A DNA stretch of 24,993 bases from Peptoclostridium sp965368085 (GTDB taxonomy: Bacteria; Bacillota; Clostridia; Peptostreptococcales; Peptostreptococcaceae): positions 1 to 24,993 of the forward strand of contig CBDULP010000028.1 in NCBI GenBank assembly GCA_965368085.1, written 5' to 3'. The notes under the pieces were generated by a model. That model had not been told where the DNA came from, did not search any database, and saw only the letters and a list, made by a program, of their open reading frames with translations. Below are positions 1 to 6,935 of this stretch, piece after piece. The first letter of the stretch is position 1, and the number at the start of each line of letters is the position of its first letter. The translations under genes and the position numbers were made by a program.

Positions 1-1
1 T

Positions 2-2107
2 GGATATCTGTATATGGTGGTGCACAACCTGAAAGCTGGAGTAACTGAGATAAGATCGGAAAAGTATGCGATCGAAAAGGGTGAATGGATTGACATTAAG
101 ACGGATATAAAGTGGTCAGAAGGAAGTGACGGTTTTATAGAATTTACTGTAAACGACACTCCGATGGCATTCGTAACGGAGTACGATGCAAACTGGGACG
201 AGATAAATCTTCCGGGAGATTACAGGCTTAATATTCCTACGCTTTTGAATACTGCAGGTGACCACCTGAAACTCGGGACATACCGTAACACAGGTTCACC
301 GGTAGGAGCAAGCATAGTGTACTATGACGATTTAAATATAGCGATGATAACAGACGGTGATTCAACAGACGCAGGATCAACAGACACGGGGTCAACGGAC
401 AGTGATTCAACGGATGGTGGTTTGACTGACAGCGGTTCAACAGATAGCAGTTTGACAGATGGAGATTCAACGGACAGTGGATCAACAGACAGCAGTTTGA
501 CAGATGGAGATTTAACGGACAGTGGTTCTTACATACCAGGAACATTGCTGATCAAAGATAATTTTGACGGTTTGGATAACTGGTTAAAAGAGAGTTCGAC
601 ATCATACGGTGTGACAATAGCGGAGGATCCGACGAATTCGAGCAATAACGTGGCAAGGTTCGAGCTTTGGGATACCGATCCGAAGGTGTACAGTGGGCGT
701 CGAAGTGAAATTACGTCTGACTGGCAGGCAGAGCCGGCTGGAAGCGAGATCATGTACAACTGGAAATTCATGCTTGACCCTGAGCACTCGAACAACTCTG
801 ACTGGGAGATACTTGGTCAGTGGCATGCCCAGCCAGAAGACGGAGACTGGAGTAATGCCGACGAGTATGTAGACGGAAGGCCTACAATATCGATTCAATA
901 CCACGATGGATATCTGTATATGGTGGTGCACAACCTGAAAGCTGGAGTAACTGAGATAAGATCGGAAAAGTATGCGATCGAAAAGGGTGAATGGATTGAC
1001 ATTAAGACGGATATAAAGTGGTCAGAAGGAAGTGACGGTTTTATAGAATTTACTGTAAACGACACTCCGATGGCATTCGTAACGGAGTACGATGCAAACT
1101 GGGACGAGATAAATCTTCCGGGAGATTACAGGCTTAATATTCCTACGCTTTTGAATACTGCAGGTGACCACCTGAAACTCGGGACATACCGTAACACAGG
1201 TTCACCGGTAGGAGCAAGCATAGTGTACTATGACGACTTGAATATAGCAATGATAACAGACGGTGATTCAACAGACACAGGATCAACGGACAGCAGTTTG
1301 ACAGATGGAGATTCAACGGACAGCGGATCAACGGACAGCGATTCAACAGACACAGGATCAACGGACAGCGATTATGATATACCGGGAACATTGCTGATCA
1401 AAGATGAATTTGACGGTTTGGATAACTGGTTAAAAGAGAGTTCGACATCATACGGTGTGACAATAGCGGAGGATCCGACGAATTCGAGCAATAACGTGGC
1501 AAGGTTCGAGCTTTGGGATACCGATCCGAAGGTGTACAGTGGGCGTCGAAGTGAAATTACGTCTGACTGGCAGGCAGAGCCGGCTGGAAGCGAGATCATG
1601 TACAACTGGAAATTCATGCTTGACCCTGAGCACTCGAACAACTCTGACTGGGAGATACTTGGTCAGTGGCATGCCCAGCCAGAAGACGGAGACTGGAGTA
1701 ATGCCGACGAGTATGTAGACGGAAGGCCTACAATATCGATTCAATACCACGATGGATATCTGTATATGGTGGTGCACAACCTGAAAGCTGGAGTAACTGA
1801 GATAAGAACGGAAAAGTATGCGATCGAGAAGGGTCAATGGATTGATCTGAAGACGAATATAAAGTGGTCAGAGGGAAATGACGGTTCTATAGAATTTGCT
1901 GTAAATGACACTCCGCTGGCATTCGTAACGGAGTATGATGCAAATTGGGATGAGATAAATCTTCCTGGCGATTACAGGCTCAATATCCCTACGCTTCTGA
2001 ATTCTGCAGGTGACCACCTAAAACTCGGGACATACCGTAACACAGGTTCACCGGTAGGAGCAAGCATAGTGTACTATGACGATTTAAAGATAACAATGAT
2101 GCAGTAA
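2..2107 (+). CDS. Multi-domain polysaccharide lyase, 5' end outside window
   Basis: The reading frame is already open at base 2, so the gene is truncated by the window edge; 701 residues are visible. It holds the C-terminal half of one lyase domain (bases 2-349), a full domain (530-1255) and another full domain (1376-2104). The linkers are built of TDxxS/TDxxL pentapeptides, 12 copies then 8. Each full domain has RSEI, GQWH, YHDG, WSEG and K-L-G-T-Y-R motifs. These resemble the R-x-E, Q-x-H and K-x-G-x-Y motifs of beta-jelly-roll lyases (heparinase I/glucuronan lyase-like, PF14099, and PL7 relatives), which cleave uronic-acid polysaccharides by beta-elimination. Asp/Ser/Thr-rich linkers suit an extracellular protein. 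The signal peptide would lie upstream, out of view. A terminator follows directly. The exact PL family and the substrate are uncertain; a polysaccharide-binding role is an alternative. Confidence 0.85.
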   Translation, partial: GYLYMVVHNLKAGVTEIRSEKYAIEKGEWIDIKTDIKWSEGSDGFIEFTVNDTPMAFVTEYDANWDEINLPGDYRLNIPTLLNTAGDHLKLGTYRNTGSPVGASIVYYDDLNIAMITDGDSTDAGSTDTGSTDSDSTDGGLTDSGSTDSSLTDGDSTDSGSTDSSLTDGDLTDSGSYIPGTLLIKDNFDGLDNWLKESSTSYGVTIAEDPTNSSNNVARFELWDTDPKVYSGRRSEITSDWQAEPAGSEIMYNWKFMLDPEHSNNSDWEILGQWHAQPEDGDWSNADEYVDGRPTISIQYHDGYLYMVVHNLKAGVTEIRSEKYAIEKGEWIDIKTDIKWSEGSDGFIEFTVNDTPMAFVTEYDANWDEINLPGDYRLNIPTLLNTAGDHLKLGTYRNTGSPVGASIVYYDDLNIAMITDGDSTDTGSTDSSLTDGDSTDSGSTDSDSTDTGSTDSDYDIPGTLLIKDEFDGLDNWLKESSTSYGVTIAEDPTNSSNNVARFELWDTDPKVYSGRRSEITSDWQAEPAGSEIMYNWKFMLDPEHSNNSDWEILGQWHAQPEDGDWSNADEYVDGRPTISIQYHDGYLYMVVHNLKAGVTEIRTEKYAIEKGQWIDLKTNIKWSEGNDGSIEFAVNDTPLAFVTEYDANWDEINLPGDYRLNIPTLLNSAGDHLKLGTYRNTGSPVGASIVYYDDLKITMMQ
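350..529 (+). repeat. 15-bp minisatellite, linker 1 (12 TDxxS/L units)
   Basis: Twelve consecutive 15-bp units encode pentapeptides of the form T-D-x-x-S or T-D-x-x-L, such as TDSGS, TDSSL and TDGDS. They form a 60-residue acidic, hydroxyl-rich flexible spacer between lyase domains. Unit copies differ mostly at third codon positions. Confidence 0.88.
1256..1375 (+). repeat. 15-bp minisatellite, linker 2 (8 units)
   Basis: Eight 15-bp units encode TDxxS-type pentapeptides, the last ending in Tyr, giving a 40-residue spacer. It is four units shorter than the equivalent spacer at 350-529. The difference is an exact multiple of the unit, as expected from slippage or unequal recombination. Confidence 0.85.
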
Positions 2108-2143
2108 ATATAGTATTAAGTAAGACATAAATTTTTTCATTCT

Positions 2144-2170
2144 AAAGAGCCTGTTATGGCTCTTTTTTTT
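2144..2170 (+). terminator. Rho-independent terminator after the multi-domain lyase gene
   Basis: An 8-bp stem (2144-2151 with 2158-2165, core AGAGCC/GGCTCT) has a 6-nt TGTTAT loop and runs into an uninterrupted T tract ending at 2170. It lies 37 bp after the stop codon of the lyase gene. Confidence 0.9.
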
Positions 2171-2243
2171 ATGGATTTGCCGAGAACAACTGTGATTTTA
2201 GTCGGGGGATGAATCAGCAAAGGTTTTAGATTTTACTATATAT

Positions 2244-2444
2244 TTGGGTATTAATTATATAGAGAGGAGGCAAAAATCAATATTGGTTGTGGTATTTGAA
2301 AATAAAACCGTTAAGAATATTTCTGTCAGAAAATGGACATATTCAGAGTGTTGTGTAGTCCATGACAGAGACATTAACGCAAGCATAAATCTTAAAAATG
2401 AAGCCATAAGACTTCTAACTGCAGTAACTACAGAGTTAGTCTAA
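2244..2444 (+). pseudogene. IS200/IS605 TnpB C-terminal remnant
   Basis: Only the tail of a TnpB-like transposon nuclease survives (66 codons). The recognisable part is W-T-x-S-E-C followed by VHDRDINASINLKNEA, which matches the end of the zinc ribbon plus the RuvC-III Asp region of TnpB. Where TnpB has a CPxCG-type pair, this copy reads Y-S-E-C-C, so a zinc-ligand Cys appears lost. Full TnpB proteins are about 350-400 residues, and no upstream part is visible in any frame. Past the stop, another frame still reads as a typical TnpB C-terminus (MNLVTLVME) overlapping the right-end hairpin, broken by a stop. No TnpA transposase is present. It is a dead insertion-sequence relic. Confidence 0.82.
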
Positions 2445-2480
2445 TAATAAACTGTCCGTTAGGCTGGTGTTCTTATGAAT

Positions 2481-2500
2481 CTCGTGACTTTAGTCATGGA
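2481..2500 (+). mobile_element. IS200/IS605 right-end hairpin adjoining TnpB remnant
   Basis: A subterminal palindrome with TTTA loop (2482-2488 pairs with 2493-2499, with G-T wobbles; core GTGAC/GTCAT) lies just downstream of the TnpB remnant. This is where IS200/IS605 elements carry their right-end hairpin and the 3' end of the omega RNA scaffold. Imperfect pairing relative to the copy at 3606-3627 suggests decay. Confidence 0.75.
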
Positions 2501-2559
2501 AGGTTCAAAGTAGTTTGGTGTGCAGGCTGATTTTCAATTCTGCTAGGGAGGGGAGAACG

Positions 2560-3483
2560 GTGAAAAGATATGTTATAGTCAGGTCTGTAGCAGAATTTGT
2601 GGTAATAGTGGTAATTATCATATATGCGATGGGAGTTTCTGGCAGACAGCAAAATAATAATGTTGATGAACAGATTGTTGATGAACAGATTGTTGATGAA
2701 CAGATTGTTGATGATAGTGACATGGGATGGATGCTAAATGAGAAGTACGAGCATGAATATTATGCATTTCTAGATGATTTTGAAAATGGATTGGACACAG
2801 TCTGGAGTTATGAAACGCCAAATGAAGATGCATTTGATATTGTGAAAGATCCAATTGTTTCCAATAACAATGTTGGAATATTTGTGCTGTATGATGATGA
2901 CAGAAAGGTAAACTTGGGTTTGCGCAGCGAAATAGCAATGTATACAGGAGGGACTGAAGGGGAAGAAGAATGGTATAGCTGGAGATTTATGTTGGACAAA
3001 GAGCATGAAAATAACTCGACATGGGAAATACTGGGACAGTGGCATCAGCAGCCTGCACCGGGAAGGACTTGGGATAACTCTGAAGATTATATAAATTCAA
3101 CTCCAATAATTTCGGTTGTCTACCACGATGGTCAAATATACTTGAATGCAACTAACAAAAAATATGGAATAGAGGGAATACGTTCAAAAGAATATCCCAT
3201 AAATCTTGGTGAGTGGCATGATATAAAATTTCACATCAATTGGTCTGAAGGAAGCGAGGGGTTTGTAGAGACTTGGATAGATGATATTCCCGTGGAGTTT
3301 AATGTGGATGGTGTGGATGACGAGTTTACAAAGCTTGATGGACATAGGCTCTATTATCCTACACTTATGAATGTGAGCGGAAATTATATCAAGGTAGGGA
3401 CGTATCGAAGCAAAAGCGATTCTTCAGGGCAGAGTATAGTATATTATGATGATATAAGGGTTTTTAGAAAAAAAACTGATTGA
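2560..3483 (+). CDS. Single-domain membrane-anchored polysaccharide lyase
   Basis: The product is 307 residues. I chose the GTG at 2560 because AGGGAGGGG lies 6 bases upstream; a TTG at 2515 would add an unlikely tail derived from insertion-sequence DNA. Residues about 8-24 form a hydrophobic segment that could be a signal anchor. Next come three VDEQI repeats and then one jelly-roll lyase domain (about 70-305). Its motifs match the domains of the upstream lyase gene: RSEI, W-x-F-M-L-D, WEILGQWH, YHDG, WSEGSEGF, K-V-G-T-Y-R, SIVYYDD. Family members of this fold depolymerise uronic-acid glycans. The protein probably acts at the cell surface. No terminator is visible before wecC, so the two may be co-transcribed. 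The substrate is unknown. Confidence 0.85.
   Translation: MKRYVIVRSVAEFVVIVVIIIYAMGVSGRQQNNNVDEQIVDEQIVDEQIVDDSDMGWMLNEKYEHEYYAFLDDFENGLDTVWSYETPNEDAFDIVKDPIVSNNNVGIFVLYDDDRKVNLGLRSEIAMYTGGTEGEEEWYSWRFMLDKEHENNSTWEILGQWHQQPAPGRTWDNSEDYINSTPIISVVYHDGQIYLNATNKKYGIEGIRSKEYPINLGEWHDIKFHINWSEGSEGFVETWIDDIPVEFNVDGVDDEFTKLDGHRLYYPTLMNVSGNYIKVGTYRSKSDSSGQSIVYYDDIRVFRKKTD
2662..2715 (+). repeat. 15-bp tandem repeat, three copies plus a partial
   Basis: The unit GTTGATGAACAGATT occurs exactly three times (2662-2706), followed by a partial copy. It encodes VDEQI three times in the spacer between membrane anchor and lyase domain. Exact copies suggest recent expansion. Confidence 0.9.
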
Positions 3484-3605
3484 TATTACCATATCAGGCA
3501 TAATAAAAAACACAATCATATGCATAACAAGTATACAGGGTATTGTATGAGTGTTTGAGTTCTAATATAACAAGGTATCATTAAGTGTAAAGGGATAATT
3601 TGAAA

Positions 3606-3627
3606 TCCCGTGACTTTAGTCATGGGA
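3606..3627 (+). mobile_element. Solitary IS200/IS605-type right-end hairpin upstream of wecC
   Basis: A perfect 9-bp stem with a TTTA loop (3606-3614 with 3619-3627, including one G-T pair) has the core CCCGTGACTTTAGTCATGGG. It is the same palindrome as beside the TnpB remnant at 2481, but no tnpB or tnpA sequence is visible next to it in 3484-3600. It sits 53 bp before the wecC start in the same orientation. It may be a non-autonomous relic or an element now acting as mRNA leader structure. Confidence 0.72.
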
Positions 3628-3680
3628 CATTCACTAGCGAGACATTGGATGCGGCAATATATAGGAGAAGGGGGATTTTT

Positions 3681-4952
3681 ATGGATAAGAAAAAAATATG
3701 TGTACTGGGGCTTGGATATATAGGGCTTCCGACGGCTGCCATGTTTGCAACTCACGGGCACAAGGTTGTAGGGGTGGACATAAGGCAGGATGTTGTAGAT
3801 GCGCTCAACCATGCGAGAATAACCATAGAAGAGCCGTATCTTGACATACTTGTTCAGGCCGCGGTCAAGTCTGAAAACCTTATTGGCTCTCTTCATCCCG
3901 AAGAGGCAGACGTGTTCATAATAGCTGTTCCAACTCCAATAGGCAAGGACAAGACTGCGGATATGAGCTATGTCGAAATGGCGGCAAAGAGCATTGTTCC
4001 GTGCGTTAAAAAAGGCGACATAGTAGTTTTGGAGTCTACGTCGCCTCCAGGAACGGTAAGGGATGTACTTTGCCCGATACTGGCAGAGAGCAATCTGGAA
4101 GTGGGTAAGGAAATATATGTGGGACATTCACCTGAGCGGGTGCTTCCGGGGCACATACTAATGGAACTTGTGAACAACAACAGGATAGTGGGTGGAATAA
4201 GCAGGGAAAGCGCCGAGAAGATAAGGGACATATACAAGATATTTGTGAATGGCGAGATATATGTCACTGACGAGACTACGGCCGAGATGTGCAAAGTCAT
4301 GGAGAATACATTCAGGGACGTTAACATAGCCCTTGCGAATGAGCTTGCCAGAATATGTGAAAACAGCGGCATAGACGCATGGGAGGTAATAAGGCTTTGC
4401 AATATGCATCCAAGGGTCAACATACACTCTCCAGGTCCGGGAGTAGGAGGACATTGTCTTGCGGTAGACCCGTGGTTCGTGGTCGAGAAAAACCCAGAAA
4501 CCGCAAAGATGATAAGGCTTTCGAGGGATACAAACGACTCAATGCCGCTGTTTGTGGCAGAAAGGATTGAAGGCATTACGGGAGATCCCAAGGGCAAAAA
4601 AGTTTGCATTCTCGGAGTGACCTACAAGGCCGATGTAGATGATCTTAGGGAAAGTCCCATTCTCAAGCTTGTGGACATTCTCTGTGAAAAGGGATATGAG
4701 GTTGAGGCATACGACCCCCATGCAACAGGGTTTGAATGTGAGGCTAAAAGCCTTGAAGGGGCGGCGGAAGATGCGGATATAGTGGTGCTTGGAGTGGGGC
4801 ATGATGTTTTTAGAAAAATTTCACCAAGGGATATCTCAAGAATAGTTGCTCGCAAAGTAATATTTGATCTTCGGAACTTTATAGACATCAATGAATTTGA
4901 AAAAGCCGGTTTTGATGTCAGGATTCTTGGAAACGGCAGAACGGATAGATAA
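3681..4952 (+). CDS. wecC: UDP-N-acetyl-D-mannosamine dehydrogenase (UDP-ManNAcA synthesis)
   Basis: The product is 423 residues, normal for the UDP-sugar dehydrogenase family. It oxidises UDP-ManNAc to UDP-ManNAc-uronate in two NAD-dependent steps. Visible are the N-terminal Rossmann motif GLGYIG (10-15), STSPPGT (119-125), the catalytic-Cys loop GPGVGGHCLAVDPWF (Cys about 259) and a C-terminal UDP-binding domain starting near KKVCILGVTYKADVDD. The LAVDPWF form of the loop favours WecC over UDP-glucose dehydrogenase. The ATG at 3681 is preceded by AGAAGGGGG. An upstream ATG at 3600 is rejected because its extra 27 residues are a translation of the IS605-type hairpin. The partner 2-epimerase (WecB) is not in this window. 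The uronic acid made here probably feeds the exopolysaccharide operon at 15898 onward (inference). Confidence 0.88.
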   Translation: MDKKKICVLGLGYIGLPTAAMFATHGHKVVGVDIRQDVVDALNHARITIEEPYLDILVQAAVKSENLIGSLHPEEADVFIIAVPTPIGKDKTADMSYVEMAAKSIVPCVKKGDIVVLESTSPPGTVRDVLCPILAESNLEVGKEIYVGHSPERVLPGHILMELVNNNRIVGGISRESAEKIRDIYKIFVNGEIYVTDETTAEMCKVMENTFRDVNIALANELARICENSGIDAWEVIRLCNMHPRVNIHSPGPGVGGHCLAVDPWFVVEKNPETAKMIRLSRDTNDSMPLFVAERIEGITGDPKGKKVCILGVTYKADVDDLRESPILKLVDILCEKGYEVEAYDPHATGFECEAKSLEGAAEDADIVVLGVGHDVFRKISPRDISRIVARKVIFDLRNFIDINEFEKAGFDVRILGNGRTDR

Positions 4953-5032
4953 ACGCTTTTGCAAAAAATGCTGCTCAATGTGGGAATCGAGACTCAAGAT
5001 TGAGATTGGCATTTAAATGTAATCATATGGGG

Positions 5033-5066
5033 AAAAGGGTTGGATGCACTGTATTCAAGCCTTTTT
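5033..5066 (+). terminator. Probable terminator after wecC
   Basis: A 13-bp stem with one mismatch and one G-T wobble (5033-5045 with 5053-5065) has a 7-nt loop and a run of T at its 3' side. It is 80 bp past the wecC stop. The rest of the 4953-5203 gap holds no gene; a second foldable segment lies at 5092-5138. Confidence 0.65.
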
Positions 5067-5203
5067 CTATATGATACAATATGTTCAAGTGGACTTTTAA
5101 GACTGAAAAAGCAGAGATTTTCAGCACCATGAAAAGTCTTTATTGATTTAAGCGAGTTTTTAGATATAAGGTATTAAAAAATATTTATAAGGAGGAGTTG
5201 GCG

Positions 5204-6844
5204 TTGAACAGAGGTACTGGAACGTTCAAAACTGGGATCAAAAAGAATTTCATAAGGTCCATACTCTATTTTATTGCCTGCATGATGATATTTCTTTCGG
5301 TTATGTACATAGTGGAAAGCAAGGAAGTAAACACTAAAAGATTTATTCTGAGTGAAAACGAAAAAAATATTGTAACCATACAAAAGAATATAATTGAAAC
5401 GAGTATGGATGTTATATTGGTCGATATGAAGTATATTGAAAATAGCTGGGTGATGCAGGACTACCTTTCAGATTCCTCGAACAGGCAGGTTCTTGAGCGA
5501 CAGCTGATTTCATTTGCAATGGAAAAGAAGATATATGACCAGATAAGGTTCATAGACAATGAGGGCAGGGAAGCAGTAAGGATAAATTACAATGGGGGAA
5601 AACCTTCGGCAGTGCCGGACTATGAGCTTCAAGACAAGAGCGACAGGTATTATTTTAAAAACGCTATAGATATTGATGAAGACCAGATATATACATCGCC
5701 TCTTGACTTGAATGTTGAAAACGGAGAGATAGAAACACCTGTAAAACCCATGATAAGGGTTGCTGTGCCGACATATGATTCAAAAGGCCAAAAACGGGGC
5801 ATTGTATTGCTGAATTATATGGCGAATGGAATCATAGACAGGTATGAAAATACCGTGCTAAAATCCAGCGGGAGGTCTTTCTGGCTGGATGAAAACGGAT
5901 ACTGGATTGTGTCGGATGAGAAGGAGAAGCAGTGGGCGTTCATGTATGAAGGTATGAATGACGTGAGTTTTTCAAATGAGTTCAGTGAAGAATGGGAAAT
6001 AGTAAGTGAACAGGAAAAGGGCCAGTTTTACACTGAAAAAGGTTTTTTTACATTCGACACTATACACATAGAAAGCGATGCTAAGCACGAGATAGGAACA
6101 TCAAGAATACATGACAGGCATTGGAAAATGGTATCATATGTTCCTCGTGGCGCTATGCCTTTTGTAGAAGAAAACCAGTTTGAAGCTATAATGGTCCAAA
6201 TTGGAAACAAAAAGGCGGCGTTATTTGCACTTGTAATGGCAGCGCTTACTATAGCTGTGCTTGACATGAAAAACAGGATTGCAAGGGAGGACATAAGGAT
6301 AAATGCGACATATGATGGCCTTACCGGTGTATATAACAGGGGAAGTGGAATGAAGCTTCTAACTGAAAAGATAAGGGAGTCCAAGACAAGAGAAGAGTTC
6401 CTCAGCATATGCTTTATCGACATAAACGGGCTCAAGAGTGTAAATGACATATTGGGCCATGAAAAGGGAGACGAGCTCATAAGGAGTTGTGCAGACGTAT
6501 TTTCAAGGAGCATAAGAAGCAACGATTTTGTGGCACGGTGGGGAGGCGATGAATTCCTCATAGTATTCCCGAGCTCAACTGCAAAAACGGCTGAAAAGGT
6601 ATGGGACAGGATATATAATGAAATTGAAAGTATAAACGCCACAGAGGAGAGGGACTATATCATAAGCGCAAGCCATGGAATAGAAGAGTTCAACAAGAGG
6701 GATTCTTACGAAATAGATGTGCTTGTAAAAGCTGCAGACGAGAAGATGTACGAGGAAAAAGCGGAGATCAAGAGAAACCTTGAGGTTATAAGAAGAATGC
6801 CAAGTGACAGCACTGATACACAGGAGCTAAAGAAAATGGCGTAA
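5204..6844 (+). CDS. Membrane dCache-GGDEF diguanylate cyclase
   Basis: The product is 546 residues. The TTG at 5204 is preferred because GGAGGAG ends 6 bases before it; the TTG at 5198 would directly abut that site. It has a transmembrane segment at about 18-37, an extracellular double-Cache sensor region (about 45-310), a second transmembrane helix (about 338-356) and a C-terminal GGDEF domain. The sensor includes the typical Y-T-S-P-L-D-L-N-V-E-N-G-E stretch. The active site GGDEF at 447-451 is intact. An RxxD inhibitory site (RSND, 438-441) precedes it at the standard five-residue distance. It should synthesise c-di-GMP from two GTP in response to an external small ligand. Its position beside wecC and the lyases suggests matrix control, which is inference. 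It is convergent with the TetR gene and shares a terminator with it. Confidence 0.92.
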   Translation: MNRGTGTFKTGIKKNFIRSILYFIACMMIFLSVMYIVESKEVNTKRFILSENEKNIVTIQKNIIETSMDVILVDMKYIENSWVMQDYLSDSSNRQVLERQLISFAMEKKIYDQIRFIDNEGREAVRINYNGGKPSAVPDYELQDKSDRYYFKNAIDIDEDQIYTSPLDLNVENGEIETPVKPMIRVAVPTYDSKGQKRGIVLLNYMANGIIDRYENTVLKSSGRSFWLDENGYWIVSDEKEKQWAFMYEGMNDVSFSNEFSEEWEIVSEQEKGQFYTEKGFFTFDTIHIESDAKHEIGTSRIHDRHWKMVSYVPRGAMPFVEENQFEAIMVQIGNKKAALFALVMAALTIAVLDMKNRIAREDIRINATYDGLTGVYNRGSGMKLLTEKIRESKTREEFLSICFIDINGLKSVNDILGHEKGDELIRSCADVFSRSIRSNDFVARWGGDEFLIVFPSSTAKTAEKVWDRIYNEIESINATEERDYIISASHGIEEFNKRDSYEIDVLVKAADEKMYEEKAEIKRNLEVIRRMPSDSTDTQELKKMA

Positions 6845-6890
6845 AATAAAATTCGCGGCGCTTTCATGCGCTGCATGCTGCGACAAAAAT

Positions 6891-6935
6891 GAAAGCCATT
6901 GATAGCTTGTTCAAGCTATCAATGGCTTTCGTTTT
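6891..6935. terminator. Bidirectional terminator between convergent genes
   Basis: A perfect palindrome pairs 6891-6909 with 6912-6930, giving about 18 bp with a 4-nt GTTC loop. GTTTTC follows on the plus side, and a T-rich run (ATTTTTGTCG) follows on the minus side. It separates the plus-strand GGDEF gene from the minus-strand TetR gene, whose stop overlaps its edge. Both transcripts could end here. Confidence 0.88.

Larger units (their letters stand above)
1..2104 (+). repeat. Long tandem repeat, units of about 906 and 846 bp
   Basis: The sequence at base 1 recurs at 907 (offset 906) and again at 1753 (offset 846). The 60-bp difference equals four missing 15-bp linker repeats. Where they overlap, copies 1 and 2 are almost identical in the 3' half of the domain. 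Copies 2 and 3 are almost identical in the 5' half. Copy 3 becomes clearly divergent from about base 1808 to the end. This pattern indicates a recent in-frame duplication or gene conversion inside the lyase gene. Confidence 0.9.

Noticed and set aside
350..1375. Possible CRISPR-like repeats
   Set aside because: The units are contiguous 15-bp coding repeats without unique spacers; they encode protein linkers.
237..1837. Several minus-strand open frames of 80-130 codons inside the lyase gene
   Set aside because: They are antisense shadows of the duplicated coding sequence. They recur because the sense sequence is repeated, and their composition is low-complexity (Leu/Cys/Asn-rich).
3481..3496. 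TGATA-TTACCA-TATCA palindrome overlapping the lyase stop codon
   Set aside because: The stem is 5 bp of A/T pairs with no T tract, too weak for a terminator.
3516..4127. A 203-codon minus-strand open frame over wecC
   Set aside because: It lies opposite a clear conserved gene, has no ribosome-binding site or recognisable motif, and is Tyr/His-rich as expected for an antisense frame.
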